A DNA stretch of 64,000 nucleotides from Ulota crispa (Eukaryota > Streptophyta > Bryopsida > Orthotrichales > Orthotrichaceae), in assembly GCA_963920765.1 (NCBI GenBank), contig OY987244.1, positions 1,614,501 through 1,678,500 on the forward strand, in the 5' to 3' direction. This document shows positions 34,010 to 44,972 of the stretch, one piece after another (position 1 is the first letter of the stretch; every line of letters starts with the position of its first letter). The notes under the pieces were generated by a model. It was not told where the DNA came from, searched no databases, and saw nothing but the letters and a program-made list of their open reading frames with translations. A program made the translations under genes and the position numbers.

Positions 34010-35129
34010 AAGATGCAGGTTGTGTACGCCTTCCTCGCCTGGCTCTGTCGCTTTAGCGGCTTAGCGAACCTGTGGCAACCTAATCGAGAGCAGAATGCAC
34101 TCCTATCATCAACCCCGCGAGTTAAGCAAATGTGCTCAAGGTTAGTGATCCATGGATGTCAGTTACCGGGTCAGTTACTAACGCGATCCTTGTTATTGAC
34201 CTACTGATCTCGATCTGGTTTTTTTTCTCTTGTGATCATCCGTTTGCTGTGTATAGTCGGTGCACATGATTTGCTGACATGGTCTTCTCCGGAGTCTACA
34301 GCTCCGCGAGCCCGCCGGATACGAGTCGAAGCGTATGCAAGATGCAACTACTAGCTAGGCACCGATCTACTTCGAAGACTGGAATTTGCGCTCGCATTCT
34401 TCAGGGTTATATGTTCGAAGAACTGCAAATTTGAATGTATTTTGGGAAATTGTTGAACACTGAAAACCTAACTTTGGGAAAGGGTGAACATAACAGCTCA
34501 CGCAGCAGATCTGGAAATAAGTATAATTTTTCAGTGGTTGTCGGATGTACAGCTCAAGTAGGTGGATGTTTTCTGAAATCAGAGTTCCCAATTTAAGAAC
34601 ATCTAGCAAAACTTCTAGACGAAAATAATAATTGCAAGGACAAACCTGAAGACTTGAGTGTTGGATTTGAACATATTTAGTACTAACACTAGTTCTTTCA
34701 GTTAACCCCTAAAGGATGTTGCTGTTTTGTATATGGACTCCCAAGTTGTATACGGATGGGGTATTTGGATAGCACATGAACCCTATTGGAGTTGTAAGTT
34801 TCAAGCCAATTCATAGACATACTACTTGTCAACTAGGATTTTTTGGGAAATTTTTAACATTTGTCATATAGTCATTTCTTTAATTAAGTACTAAATGACT
34901 CTTTTACAAATACAAACAACACTTTTGGTAGGCAACATCCTTTACGGCAAGACTACTTCACAATAAAGTAGGTCCAGTTACCCTACCTCAGATAGTCACG
35001 TGATCACCTCTGTAGTTAAGGTCAACTTCTATTAGAGAATAACTTCTATAAATCAATATCTTGCAAATTGAGTGGTTCTACTATAATGATTTACCACCTA
35101 AATTACTAACAGTGTAAACTATTTTATTT
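34010..35129. other. Gene-free stretch, probably intron of acidic gene copy 2
   Basis: If the first exon at 33968 belongs to the gene at 35754-38926, this is its first intron. It contains a small TTAA element (34706-34949) and otherwise nothing recognised. Confidence 0.35.
34706..34949. mobile_element. TTAA-type element, small and worn
   Basis: TTAA|CCCCTAAAGGATGTTGC at the left faces GGCAACATCCTTTACGG at the right, with a degraded right duplication. Confidence 0.55.
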
Positions 35130-35465
35130 AGTGAGGCAGCGGCTTGCAACTAAATTCATCTATCTCCTAAATGAATGATTAGGGCGTAGTAATTGAAAAA
35201 ACCTGTGTAATGTTTACAACAACTTGAGGTAGTCTTGAAAACTACTACTGCGGTCACTTAGCCGGTTAGCCCTGAGCCCCTGACCCTAAATTATCAATGC
35301 TATCAAAAAGTAATATCTGAAATTAAGTGCTACACATGCTGACGTGGAAAAACTCTTGGCCAAGTGCCAGTGGTTGAGACAAGTATCATATCTGTTTTGA
35401 TTGCCCTTCTTAATGGAGTTCACTTAGTATTACTGCTGCATTGATTTCTGAGGATCAGCATGTGT

Positions 35466-35473
35466 CACGTGGC
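35466..35473 (+). promoter_or_regulatory. G-box/ABRE-like element CACGTGGC, copy 2
   Basis: This is the counterpart of the site at 342, within the same conserved context (GATCAGCATGTGTCACGTGG). It sits about 290 bp upstream of the first recognised internal exon of the acidic gene, copy 2. Function is inferred only from motif and conservation. Confidence 0.4.
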
Positions 35474-35753
35474 TGGAATGCTGGATAGAAGACGGTTGTA
35501 ACGTAGAACCTGTCAGTCTAATGAAGGCATCCTATCTGTCCAATCAATGTCACTTCTTTGTCCAGCCAAAGCCAAGTGGTAGTTGAGTACTTACTATAAG
35601 TCCTGATACGTCCTTCACATTATGCTTTTTTTTCAACTTTACAAAGCTGCCTCTCGCTTAGGAAATTGATTGATTAAAGCCAACACAAGAGCTATACCCA
35701 AATAAAAACAGCTAATAACCAACGTTGGATGTTTGCTTGAAGGCCTATTGGAG

Positions 35754-35897
35754 GTGTACCATTTCCATTTGTCGAATATACTGATGGTGTAGGAAATTGG
35801 TATAATATCGACACTGCCTTGGCAAGGGGGACTGCTCCTGATCATTTGGTGATCCTTGTGAACATCGACCCTGAAGGAAGGTGCAACGTTCCACTAG
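35754..35897 (+). CDS. Acidic modular gene, copy 2, exon A
   Basis: A 144-bp exon (48 codons), phase 1 to phase 1. The acceptor is TTGGAG|GT and the donor is CACTAG|GTTTG. It reads TDGVGNWYNIDTALARG and VILVNIDPEGRCNVP, colinear with exon A of copy 1 (670-816) apart from one codon lost before the donor. It is less acidic than its sister. Frame retention between diverged copies is the main evidence for coding. Confidence 0.5.
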
Positions 35898-36215
35898 GTT
35901 TGTTCATTCTCTTCTTCACGCTTGGTAGTGGGCTCACTAAGATGCGTAAATTGCCAATCAACATGATCAGGGAGATACTTCCTATGATCAGCCATGGTAT
36001 CACGAAGCCAATTGTAGATCGATGTTCAAGGTATACTGTACGTGTAAAAGTCTCATTGGCTAGGAAGAGAAGATACAGTCCTTTTCCTCAATATGACCTC
36101 ACCCTCATAGATCATCCACAAAGTATGTAACAAAATACTTTCGAAGAAATAGAATGGCTTCAAATTATATTCAAAGAGATTTTGCCAAATCTCAATGTGC
36201 CAAAACGATGCTCAG

Positions 36216-36327
36216 GTTTCCAGTTGTCCAACTGAAACCAAAATCTTCATAGTTCAAAAGATTATCACTAGTGTAGATCCAGTTCCAGAAGATAAAAGGT
36301 TGTTTTGTTCATTGAGAAGTAGCAGTG
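36216..36327 (+). other. Possible alternative exon between exons A and B, copy 2
   Basis: An open stretch reading VSSCPTETKIFIVQK lies between TGCTCAG|GT and a strong donor CAGTG|GTAAGC. The matching DNA in copy 1 (about 1115-1220) keeps an open frame (SSCPTETKVFVTQKSITG), but its donor reads GATAGC. The acceptor phase (0) does not fit the phase-1 pattern of the gene. I treat it as a doubtful cassette or conserved intron. Confidence 0.2.
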
Positions 36328-36757
36328 GTAAGCTGGTAGCAACACACTGCTATACAGGCAAACGTCTAACTGTCTTAGCATGAACATGTTGTGTTTTTAG
36401 AAAGAACTGGAGCAGTGCTAAGTCATCTCATTCATGCCAAGGTGCTAGATTTAACTCAGGTCTCCTTGTATGAATATCCATCCGGCCAAAAAGGGCCACC
36501 ACTGTAATATCCAAGCCCACATCAAACTCTTAGAACTAGAATTGGCCTGCAATCCTGCGTAGTCCTTCTGAGTTTACGATAGGGTAGTTAGAAACTGCCA
36601 CTCCTTGTTGATTATGTCTACACAACGTGCAAATATATCTATGATGATGACAGTCTTGAACATCAGTTCACTGGAAAAGTATAATCTGTTCGCTACTGTA
36701 ATATGCAGCAGTGATTCGAGGTACTGACGGAACCCGTAACTTTGACTGTGAATGCAG

Positions 36758-36975
36758 TCGATCAACTTCCAGAAGTACCAGCTCCCTTGCAGGACATCGA
36801 CGACATCGAGCCAGTTGATCCAGCGGAAGATGATTTGGATCTTTTGCTATTGCTTGGTGAGGTAGTCGGCCTTCCTCGGCAGATTGAAAGGGATGAGGCA
36901 AACATAGTCACACGCCCGCAGGTGCTGAAGAGGATTCGGTTCCTCTGATTTTGGTGCCCGACGTAGCAGATGGAG
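36758..36975 (+). CDS. Acidic modular gene, copy 2, exon B (frame disrupted)
   Basis: Counterpart of exon B in copy 1, with acceptor AATGCAG|TC and donor ATGGAG|GTGAGC. It opens well (PLQDIDDIEPVDPAEDDL, then RQIERDEANIVTRPQ). Relative to copy 1 it has one extra codon early and a 13-base deletion after the motif. Its length becomes 218 bp, and the frame runs into TGA before the conserved ending. Because neighbouring exons are all phase 1, skipping it would keep the frame. Alternatively CCGCAG|GTGCTG inside it could act as a donor, or copy 2 may be decaying. Confidence 0.45.
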
Positions 36976-37332
36976 GTGAGCTACTTTTAGAGAGGATTGA
37001 GTAAAGTTCAAGCTTGTTGTTCTTCTATTTGAGAATCGTCGAGAGATCTTGATTTACAAGAAGTGCATGAAAGACTCCACCAATCCTGTTATTTCCTTCT
37101 GGACAATTGAGCTAGGCGAGTCCTATAAAGGTAGTATTATGTCCTCCTATGGTTTACAGTGTGTAAACTAGGTTGCTGAGCAGATTTTAATATTTAAAGC
37201 ATGTATAGGCACTGTACATGACTGTCCTCAAAACTCAAATACAGTTGCTGGTTTCTTATTGCGCAAATGCAGTCTAAAGCCTTAACTGTTCTGTACTGAT
37301 GACACTGTGTGTGCCCTTGAATGTGATTGCAG

Positions 37333-37542
37333 TTTCTCAAAACTTATTGATACCCCCGGCAGTGCAGCAGACTCTCGAACCCGCAGACAACGCTGATGAT
37401 TCTGCATCCCGGGAAATTGAACCAGCTGTTTTTCAAGTGCAGAACGAGGCAAACACAATCAATCTCCCTCAAATACCTCGTACGTCTACCACTGAAGGGG
37501 CTTTGGTTCCTCTAGATTTGGAGGGCGGCGTTGCAGGTAGAG
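37333..37542 (+). CDS. Acidic modular gene, copy 2, exon D
   Basis: A 210-bp exon with acceptor GATTGCAG|TTTCTC and donor GTAGAG|GTGAGC, phase 1 at both ends. The product includes LLIPPAVQQTLEPADNADD, FQVQNEANTINLPQ and EGALVPLDLEGG. It is identical in length and phase to copy 1 exon D, with no stops, although many residues have changed. Confidence 0.55.
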
Positions 37543-38288
37543 GTGAGCCAGTTCGAAGCCTCAAACCAGTCTGCCTTAGTAATGAGAGAAGTAAGTACGT
37601 TTAATGCACAATACATGATACTTGGACCTTGGTGGTTTGACCTCGTAGCTCTAGAGTACATGAAGAAATGCATTAAACACCGGGAAGCAAAGTGGACTCA
37701 TGCTGGCATGCTTGTGAACTGTCTTGCTTGTGAACTGTCCTGTCGTACAGAAGTCAGAAGGTTGTGAACTATTCGTAGGAGAGTGGTAGTAATGTAGAAT
37801 GCTACCCCAAATATACATTTAGGATGTGGAGGTGTCATTCTACGTACTTCCTGAAAAGGTCTCATATTCCCATAATGACACGAGTACCGTCATTTCTAGG
37901 GTGTAGTTTTTTTCAGCCTCAGTCTTCTGACTCTTCTCCTCCTTGAGGCTCCTCATCTACCAATAATTAAATCGACGTCATAGATAGGTGCTAGGCTCTT
38001 GTACTGGGTGTCATACATCAAGTGATAACCTTTCATGATTGCTGTCTCTCTTCAGGATTCAATCTAGAGGCCTTATATTGCATGCGTAGCTTAAATACTC
38101 CACTTTTTCTCTAAGAGTTATTTCCATCGAGGCTTCATCTCTCAGTAGTGTAGGGTAAAACGATCTCGTAAAATTTCCTCAAGGACAGTTTGCTAGACAA
38201 ACGGTTAATTATAAAAAACAAGAGTATGCAAAGGAGTCACAACTCTAGTGCCTGTTACTGATATTGATATCTCTCATGATAATCGCAG

Positions 38289-38926
38289 GTTCTGAACATC
38301 TCTCGACAGTTCTTCAGGCGCATGAGAGCGCTGCAGATGATGCCCCCGAGGATGATATCGATGCGGTTGATGCCCTCACCTCTGAGATCCCCGCCGGTGA
38401 GGCCTCCGAGCATGGTATCATTCCGGTTGAAGCCCCCGAGCCTGAGGTCTTTGCAGCTTCTGACTCTCCGCCTGTGAGCTTTGGAGGTGATGCTCCCGGC
38501 CCTGAGATCCTCGCAGATGAGGCCTCCGAGCATGCTCTCATTCCGGTTGATGCCACCGAGCCTGCGATCACTGGAACTGATGCCCTCGAGCATGACTTCG
38601 GTGCAGCAGGGAACAGTGAAATTGCCGCACTGGATCATCCGCAACAGATTGAAAGGGACGAGGGAAACACGAACTCACTGGAACTCAATAGAGTTGAAGA
38701 CGAAGCTCGTGAACCTTCCGTGCAACGAATTATTGAGCTGACCTCTGGTGATGGTGATCCAGGGCATCCTCGAGTTGCGACACCCAGCCTGAGCGTACCT
38801 GCTCGAGATCTCAATTCCCACCTGGAAGAGCAGATGCCTTCTGATATAATCACCAAGGAAAGCATTACAGAGGCGGAGGCTAAATTGCTCGAGGATGTTA
38901 ATTACTTGGAGGGAGAGCCAGTCTGA
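38289..38926 (+). CDS. Acidic modular gene, copy 2, terminal exon F (expanded)
   Basis: It opens at ATAATCGCAG|GT (phase 1) and ends at TGA, encoding about 211 residues. The N-terminal half is a low-complexity array of Asp/Glu/Pro/Ala units, with EASEHGIIPVEAPEPE and EASEHALIPVDATEPA exactly 120 bp apart. It then carries the shared motif QQIERDEGNTNSLELN, followed by VEDEAREPSVQ and LEEQMPSDIITKESITEAE. Copy 1 has about 58 fewer codons here, so the unit count changed after duplication. It is likely an unfolded acidic tail. The opposite strand is also open in part, a by-product of the repeated codons. Confidence 0.6.
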
Positions 38927-39087
38927 GAGGTGATGGGTTCTGGGTAACTATCTGGAATGCTTGTGTATATGTCAAGTAAAAACCTGTATGTAATATATAT
39001 AGCGAACTAGCCTTCCTAAGATATTGGAAAAAACAGAAACGCTACAGTACTGAGGCTAAGCCTCCTTGTACCTAACTAGTAGTATCG

Positions 39088-39329
39088 AGCATTGAGCGCC
39101 ACAGGACCTCAAAATGGGGCGCTCAGAAATGAAAAAGTTCTTGTTTGATTTGTTATAATCTTTCTATTGGTACGGTCAAATTATTTGTTCTTTTCCATGT
39201 ATTTTGGAACTTGTCTTGCCTACCATTCCATACGGCTAGATTTTGCAGATCTTGGTTGTGATGATAATTTGGTTAGATTGAGTGTGAGTGGGTCTAGATT
39301 TTGATGAATATGGGCTGGGCGCTCAGGGG
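39088..39329. mobile_element. TTAA-flanked element, GAGCGCC subfamily
   Basis: The right end GGGCGCTCAGGGG is followed by TTAA. The left end is worn (CATTGAGCGCC). Internal matches to 30104-30343 include TTTTGATGAATATGG reversed. Absent from copy 1. Confidence 0.6.
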
Positions 39330-39909
39330 TTAATGTGATCCCTAATTGAGGTAGCCGTTACCAATTTGGCTACCTAACCTCATAACTAACGCTGTACAAG
39401 TGGCTTAACAGTCTGCTCCTGTCAGGACTTAACAACAATATACTATTCCAACATCCCCGAGAATAGTTTTGAAGTATCTTTCTTCTCCTAGATATTTTAT
39501 GTAAAACCCCTGATGACCTGATGAAAACTGCTTTCAATTATGAGTATAGAGACAGTAGAATATCAGCAGATCGAGTTGAGAGCAAGGCAATTTTCCAAAC
39601 TGTATATTGTAGCCTTGAATCTTGATATGTAATATTCTTTATTCTGATATTTTGGATGTCAAGTGTAGATGAAAGTGGGAGTCTGGTCACAGGAGAGCAC
39701 CCAGAGCCGTGTTCTGGTTCTTGTAGTTGACGTGCATGGCTGCATCATGCATGCAGAGAATTGTTGTGACGTTTCAGCTATACTTTCAGTTGTACTAGAT
39801 TGTGAGCACTTGGTATTCTTAGAGGTGATGTCACTTGCAGTGGTTTGTGTACACAGGTTACTAGTTACTACGGTTAATTTTGTTACACAGATGGACATTC
39901 GCAACAATC

Positions 39910-40028
39910 AACACCATATTCATTAAATGGGAATTTTGTAACATTTCGGGTTTAAGCTGACCAACTTAAACCGACCATTAGGGTACAACTTGTGAATCTG
40001 GTTTTCCCCATTTAATGAATATGGTGTT
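39910..40028. mobile_element. Minimal AACACC-family MITE, 119 bp hairpin
   Basis: The ends are AACACCATATTCATTAAATG and CATTTAATGAATATGGTGTT. It is nearly all terminal repeat. The empty site is readable in copy 1 at about 8476 (CACATCATTGGC). Flanks AATC and ATTG do not give a clean duplication. Confidence 0.8.
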
Positions 40029-40921
40029 ATTGGCACTTTCACTTGAAATGGAACCAGTACCAGACTAGCAACCCTAGTTTTAGAACTTTCTATGATCGAC
40101 GCATTTAGATGAAGTGCTGGTATCAGACACTTCATTCTCAGGCACATGAAATATATGAGTTGTTTTTTAATGGCAGGGTGCATGACATGTTACTTTGCTT
40201 CACTTTCTTTATTGAGGCCTTGGTTCTTTACTGAGGCCGTGGTTGATTATATTGGAATGAAATCAACTTACCAGACTAACCAACAGTCCGGGAAGTCTTG
40301 TAGGAAAATCGGTGCATTTTCTAGTTTGTTGACAAGGGTTTGCAAATTTTTTCCCCCTAGGAAGTTGCTTAAAGTTCAATTTTTTTCTCAATAAAAATCT
40401 GTTGTTTTTATTAACCATTCGGCATTGTTGGGTTTTTGAGTTTCTCTTGTGCCTAATTCACATTTTCAAAGGAGAGCAATGAGCATGGGTAATTTAGGGT
40501 TCTATAATATAATGTCCTTGAGATGATTTGAATCTAACCAAGTCTCCACCTTTTTGAGTTAACCCCTAAAGGCTTTTGAGTTTTGACCAAGTTCTCACTA
40601 AAATCGCTCCAAACTGCCATTTCTAGTGCAAGTACCGAATTTTAGAAAAAAAATCTTTTTAGACACATGTAATTGCAAGCTCTTGATGTACACTAATATC
40701 AAAAAATGGGGAAAAAAATTCCAAAAATTCAAAAATTTCCATCATGTAGAATTGTAGATCACTAGATTGCTAAATACTTGAGTTTGAAATTTGAATTGAC
40801 AAAAAGCCAATTTTTTGTCCTTGCAAAAATCTAGGCAGCTGCACTTGACAAAATGACAAGGTCATGTTTTTATGAAAAAAATTCCAAACTTGATGTAATT
40901 CTTTGGATTCATTCTTCAAAG

Positions 40922-41178
40922 AACACCATATTCATTAAAATGGGAGATTTCCACTAAATTTAGAGGTAGTTGAAAGGAAATTTGATGAAAGGTTTTATTG
41001 CAATTTAACTTGACTCGAGCTAAATTGCAATAAAACCTTTCAAAATTGACCTAAAATTAGAATGTTTTATGTCAATTCAATTGAAAACTCTATTTTTAAT
41101 GGAAATTGCTAATTCAAGTCGAGATCAGCATGGCTATTTTGAGAGGTGCCTAATCTCTCATTTTAATGAACTTGCTTT
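40922..41178. mobile_element. AACACC-family MITE, hairpin subfamily
   Basis: It begins AACACCATATTCATTAAAAT and carries the AAGGTTTTATTGCAATTTAA hairpin also seen at 18373. The right end is worn (AATGAACTTGCTTT), so the border is approximate. Confidence 0.65.
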
Positions 41179-41609
41179 AAGCATGTTGGGTACACACTTT
41201 GAAATTTTTAAAATCATTTGGAATTGTACAACACATGGGAAAAAAATAGTAAGTAAAAAGAAGTAAAAAATGATTCAAAACACTAAGTGCTTAAGAATTT
41301 AGTTATGAAAATGAAAATGCCAATCCCAACGGTAGAAATGTTGTAATATAAAATCTACACCCTTTGGTAGTTTGGCACTTTGGCTGTATTTTTTTCCACA
41401 ATATTGAAATTTGAGTAAGATAAAGAACCTAAAAGTTTATTTTAGAGTAGAGAATCCATAATTGCCAGCAAACAAAATTGCCTCATAACTTTCATCTCAT
41501 TGATAAAAATGGAATGATTCAAAGTTTCTCATGTATACATAAATCTAGAGAACCAATTTTTTTTTTTTTTTTTTTTTTTTGTAAATGCAATTTTTTAAAA
41601 GTTTTTTGA

Positions 41610-41827
41610 CATTAGAGAAATTCTAAACCCTCCAGAAGGCCCTTGTGAATGGCAGTGTGGTACATTACGGAGGTTTTTTTTTTTTAAGTACTAAAACCGC
41701 CGTGGCACTTGATTTGACAAACCCGCAAATGTCAAAATTTGTGTCAAAAATGGCAGCTTTTTTCTCTATTAGCACATCTCTCTTGTAATGGTAGGGGCCT
41801 TCTAGAGGGCTCAAATTTTCTCTAATG
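41610..41827. mobile_element. CATTAG-family element
   Basis: The ends are CATTAGAGAAATTCTAAACC and TCAAATTTTCTCTAATG. Inner inverted matches are CTCCAGAAGGCCC and GGGCCTTCTAGAGGG. It interrupts the parent TTAA element at a point continuous in 48410 and 13690. Confidence 0.65.
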
Positions 41828-42078
41828 GCTGCCCAAGCTGCCCAACAAACAAAAGAAACTACATGTCAATGTCATGTAATAACTTTCTAATCATATAGTC
41901 AAGATTCAAAAGTAATGAAAAATGTTGGACCTTAAAGTCAATAAAACTACTCATTGGGGCTTGGGCACATCATGTGTGAAAATGTCAAAGAAATAAAATG
42001 AAAAATCCATTTGTAGCAAGCTACCAAAAATTGCTATGATGCCAAAAAGAAAACATTGTTAGGGCCTTAAGGGGTTAA

Positions 42079-42700
42079 TGGTGTTGCTTTTGGAAAATGC
42101 ATGAATCAAAAAGGGGGTCCATGCATTTTTCAAAGGTTAGTAGTACAACAAAGCAACATGTGTAATTCAAAACCATGTATTGTCATGAGAATTAAGTAAG
42201 CCAAATAAACATGAAGCATTATTTGGACAAAGACCAATTAAACAAATCAAGTAACTTATAGGGTTAGGCGTTAGCATACTAAAATTGATACTTTCATTTT
42301 TTCACAAAGATGTGGTAGCATCAATCATATGATCAAACTCCTCATCTAGCCCTTCCAAAGCAATTGTAACTTTGTAAGCATGGCATCTAGATAATTACTT
42401 CAACTTCACAATTGGCAACTTTGCTTATGCAAGTCAAATTCAAGAACATAAAGGAGGAAATTAACTCTAGGCTCCTCTCACTTGGGCTCATCTCATTCAA
42501 TTGCTACTTTGTGCCATCACAAGCACTAGTTTAATTTTCATTTTATTTACTTTGTTAATTTATTTTTTTGGCAAAGAAAACTTTCCATCCTCTTGGTTTA
42601 AATCTAGAGAACATAAATCACAAATGGAAAATATTCTAACACCCAAGTAATGGTGAAATGGTTAGCAAAATAGTCCAGACTTTTTTATTCTCCTTGATTG
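42079..42700. other. Gene-free stretch
   Basis: No counterpart in copy 1 was recognised, and no element ends or exons. Confidence 0.35.
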
Positions 42701-43544
42701 ATTCCTAATTTCTCATTTTGGGGTTGGTACCTCATTGGCAAATTGCAAAAAAATAACAATAAAAAAATAATTCAAAGCACAATTAAGAACAAGCGTGAAT
42801 GATAAGTATATTAAAATATTATCAACATTTTCACAAAAAGATGAATATAAGAACATTATTTTGGTGACAAACAAAGTACCAAGGAGCGTTCTAGAACAAT
42901 GAAACTCATGTTTAAGCTGAACATGACAATCATTCAGTATTGTAAATGTTCCAATCCTATCACTCATTGGTGGTTGTCAACTTGTCATTGATAATAAACT
43001 TCAAGATTAATTTCTATATTTTTTTATCTCCCACTTCTTGATTTTTGTTGACAATATTGAGAGAAAAACAAAGAGTGTTGAACTTCTTTGGTGTAAGGCT
43101 TTGGTAAAAATATTGGTAAATTACTGAATTGTAACATAATTGATAGAAATTTTTACTTGCTGAAAGTCTGTAAACAAAAAATAGTACTATGTCAAAATAC
43201 TTGACATATTATAGTTGTGAACAATTCAAGTTGCTACCTGATTATCATTCAATAATCAAGAAGAATGAAGATTAAGGAAACCCCAAATTACAATGAAGCC
43301 TTTTAGTCTAAAAAAACCTCCTTTTTTGTAAGACAAGCTAGGAGGATGTAATCATGTTTTGTTGTTTTAGAGTTAGCAATACAATTTTGCTTTCTACTCG
43401 ACTAAGTGATAGATCCTTGATTCAAGATCAGAATTTAAAATTTAACTTATTTGTAAACTTCTTATCACCAATGTCTTCATTGTAATCTGTGTATGCATAT
43501 ATTATAAACCAACATTAGCAAAACTTTGAACCCTCCGCAAGGCC

Positions 43545-44459
43545 CCCTAAAGGATCATTGTCCATTCTAGGGACAAATGGGACTTTGGGCATGTACCTAT
43601 AGCTAAACTACTTTGCATGATTTTTTGAAACTTTTAATGAAGGTGAGAGATTCAAAGATCTACATGGGAATGTAATTTTTTCTTCATTCCGACATTTATT
43701 GAAGACGTTATGCATGAAAATTTGAAAAATATTACTCCCTGGGCAGCCAAAAATTTCTTTAAAATTTTCATTTTTTTCAAATAAAAATCTGAAATAGGTT
43801 CTTTAGACCTATATAGATAAGGGAAGCTTTGAATCATTCAATTTTGATAAATGAGATGAAATTTATGAGGAGTTTTTGTTTGCGGGCAATTTTAGATACT
43901 CTACTCTAAAATAAACTTTGAAGTCCTTTACTTTACTCAATTTTCTTTATTTTGGAATAAAAACAAAACCAAAGAATGTAGATTTTTTATCACAACATTA
44001 TAACTGTTGGAATTTGCATTTTTTATTTTAATAAATAAATTCTTAACAATTTAGTGTTTTGACTCATTCTCTACTTCTCTTTACTTACCATTTTTTCCAT
44101 GTGTTTGTATAGTTCCAAATGATTTGAAAATTCTCCCACACATACCTAACTTGGTCTCCTACATGGGAAAAATAAACCTCAACATTGTGTAGAGTAACTT
44201 TTTTGCTCTAAGAGTGGTCAAAGCCTTTTGAAATTTCTGGGCAATAGCAAAAAAAAACAATCTGCAATTCAGATGTAAATATCTCACTCATTTTTGTGTA
44301 GATTGAGATGATTTTTTTACCGCGTGCACCTCTTGTAGTCTACTATAAGATCTTATGGTTGAATTCTTGTAAAAAAAATTTTCTTACCATTGTACTTGCT
44401 TCCCCAAAACTGGCAGTTTTCTATGTTTTTCACAAAAAAATGGCTTGGTCCTTTAGGGG
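43545..44459. mobile_element. TTAA-type element, about 915 bp
   Basis: The right end GGTCCTTTAGGGG is followed by TTAA (44460-44463). The left end CCCCTAAAGGATC lacks its TTAA. The interior aligns with 47710-48628 in reverse. Confidence 0.65.
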
Positions 44460-44660
44460 TTAAGAATTGACACTCTTAGCATTTATTGAGCCTAGGCCGG
44501 ATCCATTAGGAACATGTGAGAACTTGCGTGAAGTGTCTCTACCTCGTATGACTTTCCTATTGTACATCACAAAAACTATGAATAGAAAATAACAATCTAG
44601 TACTATGTCACAATTCTTTGATTATTCTCCTACTATTGTACACAATCATAACTAAAAGTT

Positions 44661-44972
44661 ACCCTCACAAGTCACTTGTGAGGGATTTGGACCCAAAAAA
44701 GGATTGTGAGCTTGGATGTTCCCAATGCTAGTAACCAGCCACTGCTAGTTGTCAAAAAAAAGATTAAAAAGATTAAAAAATAACAAAGTCAAAAAAAAGT
44801 TTTTTTTTTCAAAACTTTAATTAAATAATAATTTCTGACGTGGTCGCCCTAATGCCATGTCATACTGCTGCAGATTGCCTATGAGGAATTGTTGTGGAAG
44901 TGTTCTCAAAGTTCCCATAGTTTTGAGGGAAGGGGCCCATTATTGGGTCCAAATCCCTTGTAATGATGAGGT
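44661..44972. mobile_element. Unclassified MITE
   Basis: GAGGGATTTGGACCCAA at the left faces TTGGGTCCAAATCCCTTG about 260 bp away. Termini and duplication are uncertain. Confidence 0.4.

Larger units (their letters stand above)
40563..42074. mobile_element. TTAA-flanked element, 1.5 kb with nested insertions
   Basis: The ends are CCCCTAAAGGC and GCCTTAAGGGG, with TTAA at 40559-40562 and 42075-42078. Without the nested MITE (40922 to about 41178) and CATTAG element (41610-41827) it would be about the family length. It includes a long T run at 41560-41580. Confidence 0.8.

Noticed and set aside
38255-38644. Long minus-strand frames of 129 and 85 codons over the acidic terminal exon
   Set aside because: Repeated GAx and GCx codons on the plus strand leave the reverse strand free of stops; there is no independent support.
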